Source: an uncultured Methylobacillus sp. (lineage in GTDB: Bacteria; Pseudomonadota; Gammaproteobacteria; Burkholderiales; Methylophilaceae). Taken from it: a stretch of 17,043 bases of DNA. Position numbers and translations under genes: made by a program. The notes under the pieces were generated by a model that did not search any database, was not told the DNA's origin, and worked only from the letters and a program-made list of their open reading frames with translations. Location of the stretch: assembly GCA_946478965.1 (NCBI GenBank), contig CAMLDQ010000043.1, positions 1 to 17,043 of the forward strand, read 5' to 3'. How positions within the stretch are numbered: the stretch's first letter is position 1; each line of letters opens with the position of its first letter. Shown here piece by piece: positions 15,980-17,043 of this stretch.

Positions 15980-16202
15980 ATTTTGATGGTCCGGTACGGA
16001 AATCCTTCTTTGCTTGTCCTCCGCTTTGTGTATATCATTGTCTAAACGTCATAAATCGATACTGATGGTGTCGCTGTCAAGGGGTTTACGCAAGTGCGAA
16101 GTGGTCTAGCGTCTCGATGCGGAGTACGTCGACCAGTCGTGATGTACGCGTCATGAAGCTAAGATTCTGAATATATTTAATTATGTTTATAGGAGGTGGG
16201 CA
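15980..16202. other. Intergenic region upstream of the globin gene
   Basis: About 220 bp without a recognisable gene. An imperfect inverted repeat, GTACGTCGAC-CA-GTCGTGATGTAC (16124-16146), stands about 60 bp before the globin gene. It is followed by an A+T-rich stretch (16167-16190) that could hold a promoter (TATATT at 16172-16177), but no matching -35 box is seen. The very strong AGGAGGTG at 16191-16198 is the ribosome-binding site of the next gene. Confidence 0.4.
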
Positions 16203-16772
16203 ATGAACAATCTGAAGTCCTACACGAACAAGCACAATGCGAGTCGTTTGAGCATCGTCAAGAGTGATGCCAAGGCCAGCACATATTCCGACAGAGCCAA
16301 TGCGAGTCGACTCAGCAATACGGCATCATCGAAGCCGAGTGCGTATTCCGGGCGTGTGAATGTCAGTCGCTTGAGCGGGGTGAATTCTGAAGCATTTGTG
16401 AAGAATGCTACGCTTTATAGCCGAATTGGCGGTGAGACGGAGGTTGCCTCGGTCATTCGCCATTTCTACGGTAAAGCGCTGGTTGACCCGCGTATCAATA
16501 AGTTTTTTGATTTTGATACTGCCGCTGAGATGGAAGCGCGCATTCAAGAACAAATTGCTTTTGTCAGCGCAGCTTTGGGAGGCCCCGTCCATGATGGCAT
16601 GGATGTGCGCAAGACGCGTGAGTATCTGGGGCAGTTCGGATTGAACGCAGGTCACTTCGACGCCGTCGAAGCCGGGCTGGAGGCTGTGCTGCGTGCTCAA
16701 AACATGCCGCATCCGTTGATAGAGGAAATGCTTGAACTCTGCCGCTCCATACGTGCTGAAATTCTTGGGTAG
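16203..16772 (+). CDS. Truncated globin with N-terminal repeats and no evident proximal histidine
   Basis: 189 aa. Residues about 71-189 match group I truncated haemoglobins: LYSRIGGETEVASVIRHFYG (71-90, including the B-helix FY pair), FVSAALGGP (120-128), GHFDAV (150-155) and a typical C-terminal helix. The F-helix histidine that ligates haem in this family should fall near residues 136-142 (VRKTREYL), where I find R139 or L142 depending on the alignment. The only histidine nearby is H130. The protein may not bind haem in the normal way, or may not bind it at all. Residues 1-68 are an extra region with three repeats rich in Ser, Asn and Arg. The gene stands alone with a near-perfect ribosome-binding site and a terminator-like hairpin 82 bp downstream. 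Its function is unknown; a sensor or binding role tied to C1 metabolism is only a guess from location. Confidence 0.85.
   Translation: MNNLKSYTNKHNASRLSIVKSDAKASTYSDRANASRLSNTASSKPSAYSGRVNVSRLSGVNSEAFVKNATLYSRIGGETEVASVIRHFYGKALVDPRINKFFDFDTAAEMEARIQEQIAFVSAALGGPVHDGMDVRKTREYLGQFGLNAGHFDAVEAGLEAVLRAQNMPHPLIEEMLELCRSIRAEILG
16221..16376 (+). repeat. Three-copy repeat coding for the N-terminal region of the globin
   Basis: The motif Y-(S/T)-x-x-x-x-N-(A/V)-S-R-L-S occurs at residues 7-17, 28-38 and 48-58, with 21- and 20-residue spacing. At DNA level the 11-mer AATGCGAGTCG is identical in the first two copies (16236-16246 and 16299-16309) and two bases different in the third (16359-16369), so the copies are 63 and 60 bp apart. 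This suggests duplication of a 60-63 bp unit with later divergence. Confidence 0.8.
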
Positions 16773-16836
16773 GCGACCTTCAGCGAAATCGATGTTCTTT
16801 GTGTAATTAAAGCAGGCGTTTTACTTTTTGTCCGAG

Positions 16837-16842
16837 TATAAT
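16837..16842 (+). promoter_or_regulatory. Candidate -10 box for fae
   Basis: A perfect TATAAT lies about 150 bp before the start of the last gene. No acceptable -35 box is found 15-18 bp upstream, so if it is a promoter it probably needs an activator. Transcription from here would include the whole structured leader at 16854-16949. Confidence 0.4.
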
Positions 16843-16853
16843 GCGCCCAAACT

Positions 16854-16888
16854 CATGTGCCGCACCCCGTCGGCACATGATTATTTTT
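16854..16888 (+). terminator. Terminator-like hairpin between the globin gene and fae
   Basis: CATGTGCCG (16854-16862) and CGGCACATG (16871-16879) form a perfect 9-bp stem with an 8-nt loop, followed by ATTATTTTT. It may simply end the globin transcript. Because a TATAAT box lies just upstream, it may instead sit in the fae leader as an attenuator. Confidence 0.7.
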
Positions 16889-16894
16889 GCGGAC

Positions 16895-16949
16895 TCCAGA
16901 TTGGCATCACTCTGGAATCATGGTCGGACGTCAGCACGATGGATGACGT
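16895..16949 (+). other. Two further hairpins in the leader before fae
   Basis: TCCAGA (16895-16900) pairs with TCTGGA (16911-16916) across a 10-nt loop. ACGTCA (16928-16933) pairs with TGACGT (16944-16949) across a 10-nt loop. With the terminator-like hairpin just upstream they form three successive stem-loops within 100 nt, ending 39 nt before the ATG. The two stems here are short and could be chance. Confidence 0.4.
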
Positions 16950-16988
16950 GGGTTCGCATACTGTGTCCATTTAATAAGGGAGAATAGA

Positions 16989-17043
16989 ATGGCTGTAATC
17001 GATCGCGTACTGGTAGGCGAGGCTCTCGTCATTGACAACCGTC
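16989..17043 (+). CDS. fae: Probable formaldehyde-activating enzyme, N-terminal fragment (cut by window edge)
   Basis: Only 18 codons are visible: MAVIDRVLVGEALVIDNR. The pattern M-A-x-I-x-x-V-x-V-G-E-A-L-V is the characteristic N-terminus of Fae, which speeds the condensation of formaldehyde with H4MPT to methylene-H4MPT, the substrate of MtdB encoded in this window. Fae usually continues with G-(D/E)-G-N-E after GEALV; here the residues are I-D-N-R, so this could be a diverged Fae or a Fae homologue of another subgroup. GGGAG stands 6 bases before the ATG. The identification rests on a short stretch plus a very fitting neighbourhood. Confidence 0.72.
   Translation, partial: MAVIDRVLVGEALVIDNR

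Noticed and set aside
1..17043. Mobile elements, CRISPR arrays, defence systems, tRNA or rRNA genes
   Set aside because: No transposase, integrase, spaced repeat array, nuclease or RNA gene could be recognised on either strand. The only tandem repeat is the coding repeat in the globin gene.

Overview
The window carries most of the formaldehyde metabolism of a Gram-negative methylotroph. Tetrahydromethanopterin (H4MPT)-linked formaldehyde oxidation lies next to ribulose monophosphate (RuMP) pathway genes. That combination, the moderately high G+C and the protein flavour fit a beta- or gammaproteobacterial RuMP methylotroph. A Methylophilaceae-like bacterium is my best guess, but this is inference and a methanotrophic gammaproteobacterium is not excluded. 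No insertion sequence, prophage, CRISPR array, tRNA or rRNA was seen.

Minus-strand operon (1-6524, read right to left): fhcB-fhcA-fhcD-fhcC, the formyltransferase/hydrolase complex, is followed after 30 bp by fdhB and, at the window edge, the first 24 codons of fdhA (NAD-dependent formate dehydrogenase, fused NuoE/NuoF type). Gaps are 31 bp or less and fhcD/fhcC overlap by ATGA. Formate released by Fhc would be oxidised to CO2 with NADH by the product of the same transcript. A good sigma-70-type promoter (TTGACG, 17 bp, GATAAT) sits about 180 bp upstream of fhcB in the divergent intergenic region.

Plus-strand H4MPT operon (about 6856-12715): beta-RFAP synthase (first step of methanopterin synthesis), mtdB, an ATP-grasp protein, mch, a RimK-like ATP-grasp ligase (orf5 type) and a CitG-like protein (orf7 type). 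Genes are tightly packed or overlapping, and two probably start with TTG. MtdB and Mch catalyse methylene- to formyl-H4MPT; the other four probably make or modify the cofactor.

Plus-strand RuMP block (12804-15979): transaldolase with a clear terminator; two tandem hexulose-6-phosphate synthase genes of about 69% protein identity, the second with much stronger codon bias; another terminator; 6-phospho-3-hexuloisomerase; another terminator. This is the assimilatory branch of the formaldehyde node.

Right end (15980-17043): a small orphan gene encodes a truncated globin with a three-copy, about 20-residue N-terminal repeat. It appears to lack the proximal haem-ligand histidine and is the most unusual item here. 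It is followed by a structured leader and the first codons of what looks like fae (formaldehyde-activating enzyme), which would supply the first step of the H4MPT pathway.
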